Assembly: GCA_035541995.1 (NCBI GenBank)
Contig: DATKMG010000446.1
Coordinates: forward strand, 1-5,602
From: DATKMG01 sp035541995
GTDB taxonomy: Bacteria > Acidobacteriota > Terriglobia > Versatilivoradales > Versatilivoraceae
Direction: 5' to 3'
DNA: 5,602 nt
Shown here piece after piece: positions 4,715-5,602 of the stretch. The notes beneath the pieces are model-generated. The model saw only the letters and a program-made list of their open reading frames with translations. It was not told the DNA's origin and ran no database searches. A program made the translations under genes and the position numbers. The stretch's first letter is position 1, and each line of letters starts with the position of its first letter.

Positions 4715-5560
4715 GTGGGCACGTTTGTCGATTCTGACGAACTGAGAATCTATCTCTCCCAAATAGAAAAATACCCGATCCTGAATAGAGAGGAAGAATC
4801 GCGACTCGCCGCATTAGTTCGGGATAAGAAAGACATGAATGCGGCCGAAAAACTTATCACCTCAAACTTGAGGTTCGTGACAAAGGTCGCTCAGGGTTAT
4901 CGAAAGTATGGTTCCAGATTAACGGACCTGATTCAGGAGGGAAATATCGGCCTAATGAGGGCTGTTGAAAGATTCGACCCCGACAAGGGGTATCGGTTGA
5001 TAACCTATGCGATCTGGTGGATCAAAGCGTATATCCAAAATTACATTATCCGTTCCTGGTCTCTGGTGAAGATCGGCAGAACCCAGGCTCAACGCAAATT
5101 GTTCTACAGGGCAGCGGACCTACCGCTGCCGATTGATCCAGAGGATCATTTGGCAAACGTGGCGGGACTTGCGGAACGGATAAAGGTAACCGAAGACGAA
5201 GTAATCCACATGTCTGCGCGACTCAAGGTGCGCGACTTGTCGCTCGATGACTTGGTCGCCGATCATTCCAGGGATACCTTCGTGGACACACTCAGGGATG
5301 ATTCCCCTGACCAGGGACAATTGCTTGCCCAATTCCAGGAGCAGCAGGATCTGAAAATTTGGGCCGATCTTGCTCTTAAGAGGCTGAATCATAGAGAAAA
5401 ACACATCGTTGAGCAGCATGTTCTTTCTGACGACCCGGTCACACTTAAGAACCTTGGTAGACATTTCGGCTTCACTAGTGAGAGGGTGCGCCAGATTGAG
5501 AGGACAGCCCTGGAAAAATTAAGGGGTGATTATTCAAGGGGACAGTGGATTGCAGTTTGA
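4715..5560 (+). CDS. rpoH: Heat-shock sigma factor RpoH (sigma-32 family)
   Basis: This is an alternative RNA polymerase sigma factor that directs transcription of chaperone and protease genes. GTG 4715 was chosen because GGGAGG (4702-4707) lies 7 bases upstream. It gives 281 residues, close to the usual 280-290; TTG 4643 would add 24 atypical residues. In order: region 1.2 (about 8-37, DELRIYLSQIEKYPIL), region 2.1 with NLRFV (51-55), and the polymerase-binding core 2.2 (DLIQEGNIGLMRAVERF, 71-87). Region 2.3-2.4 follows (GYRLITYAIWWIKAYI, 92-107), then region 3 and the region 4.2 helix-turn-helix (about 243-270, TLKNLGRHFGFTSERVRQIE). QRKLFY (126-131) is the first half of the RpoH box, which separates this family from RpoD and RpoS; the second half, normally FNLR-like, is RAAD here. 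The TYAIWWIKAYIQNYIIRSWSLVK style is what I know from delta-proteobacterial RpoH. Its leader can hide the ribosome site (see 4584-4708). Confidence 0.92.
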   Translation: MGTFVDSDELRIYLSQIEKYPILNREEESRLAALVRDKKDMNAAEKLITSNLRFVTKVAQGYRKYGSRLTDLIQEGNIGLMRAVERFDPDKGYRLITYAIWWIKAYIQNYIIRSWSLVKIGRTQAQRKLFYRAADLPLPIDPEDHLANVAGLAERIKVTEDEVIHMSARLKVRDLSLDDLVADHSRDTFVDTLRDDSPDQGQLLAQFQEQQDLKIWADLALKRLNHREKHIVEQHVLSDDPVTLKNLGRHFGFTSERVRQIERTALEKLRGDYSRGQWIAV

Positions 5561-5602
5561 GAAGTAGAATGGCGGACGCACAGTGAAGGAATGAAGTGTC
5601 AG
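5561..5602. other. Window end after rpoH, nothing assignable
   Basis: Only 42 bases remain. ATG 5591 has GAAGGA directly before it, too close to act as a ribosome site, and the frame leaves the window after four codons. No terminator hairpin is visible. Confidence 0.4.

Noticed and set aside
1..5602. CRISPR array, tRNA or rRNA genes
   Set aside because: No regularly spaced repeats and no cloverleaf-like or rRNA-like segments were seen on either strand by eye; a covariance-model scan was not possible.

Overview
The window looks like chromosome from a delta-proteobacterial type of organism (Desulfobacterota, sulfate-reducer or syntroph-like). This rests on the style of the RpoH sigma factor, the small hypothetical proteins that I recall from that group, the moderate G+C and the IS3-family element. 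It is an inference from remembered family resemblance, not a search result. Every supported gene lies on the + strand.

Layout. Positions 1-469 hold the 3' end of an IS3-family insertion sequence: the C-terminal half of the DDE transposase and the right terminal repeat. Positions 470-825 contain nothing recognisable. A 96-residue hypothetical protein follows (826-1116). A gap carrying a long inverted repeat (1153-1184) separates it from a VOC/glyoxalase-fold protein with a hydrophilic C-terminal tail (1293-1886). A gene-poor stretch (1887-2391) has one good promoter candidate and leads to a 64-residue four-cysteine protein (2392-2586). Next come a doubtful 43-codon ORF (2807-2938), an 81-residue protein that seems to start at ATA (2966-3211), a DUF4177-like protein (3294-3536), a class-A small heat-shock protein (3691-4167), a gene-free 547-base stretch, and a heat-shock sigma factor, rpoH (4715-5560).

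How the genes may work together. Hsp20 and RpoH are the two confident functional assignments of the right half, and both belong to protein-stress defence. The small proteins beside them may share that regulation, and a sigma-32-like promoter candidate lies upstream of them (2756-2782).

The most notable signal is in the rpoH leader. Its whole Shine-Dalgarno region is perfectly complementary to a segment about 110 bases upstream, and a second perfect 8-bp helix is nested directly inside the first. This predicts a regulatory RNA structure, possibly a thermosensor or bistable switch, controlling translation of rpoH.
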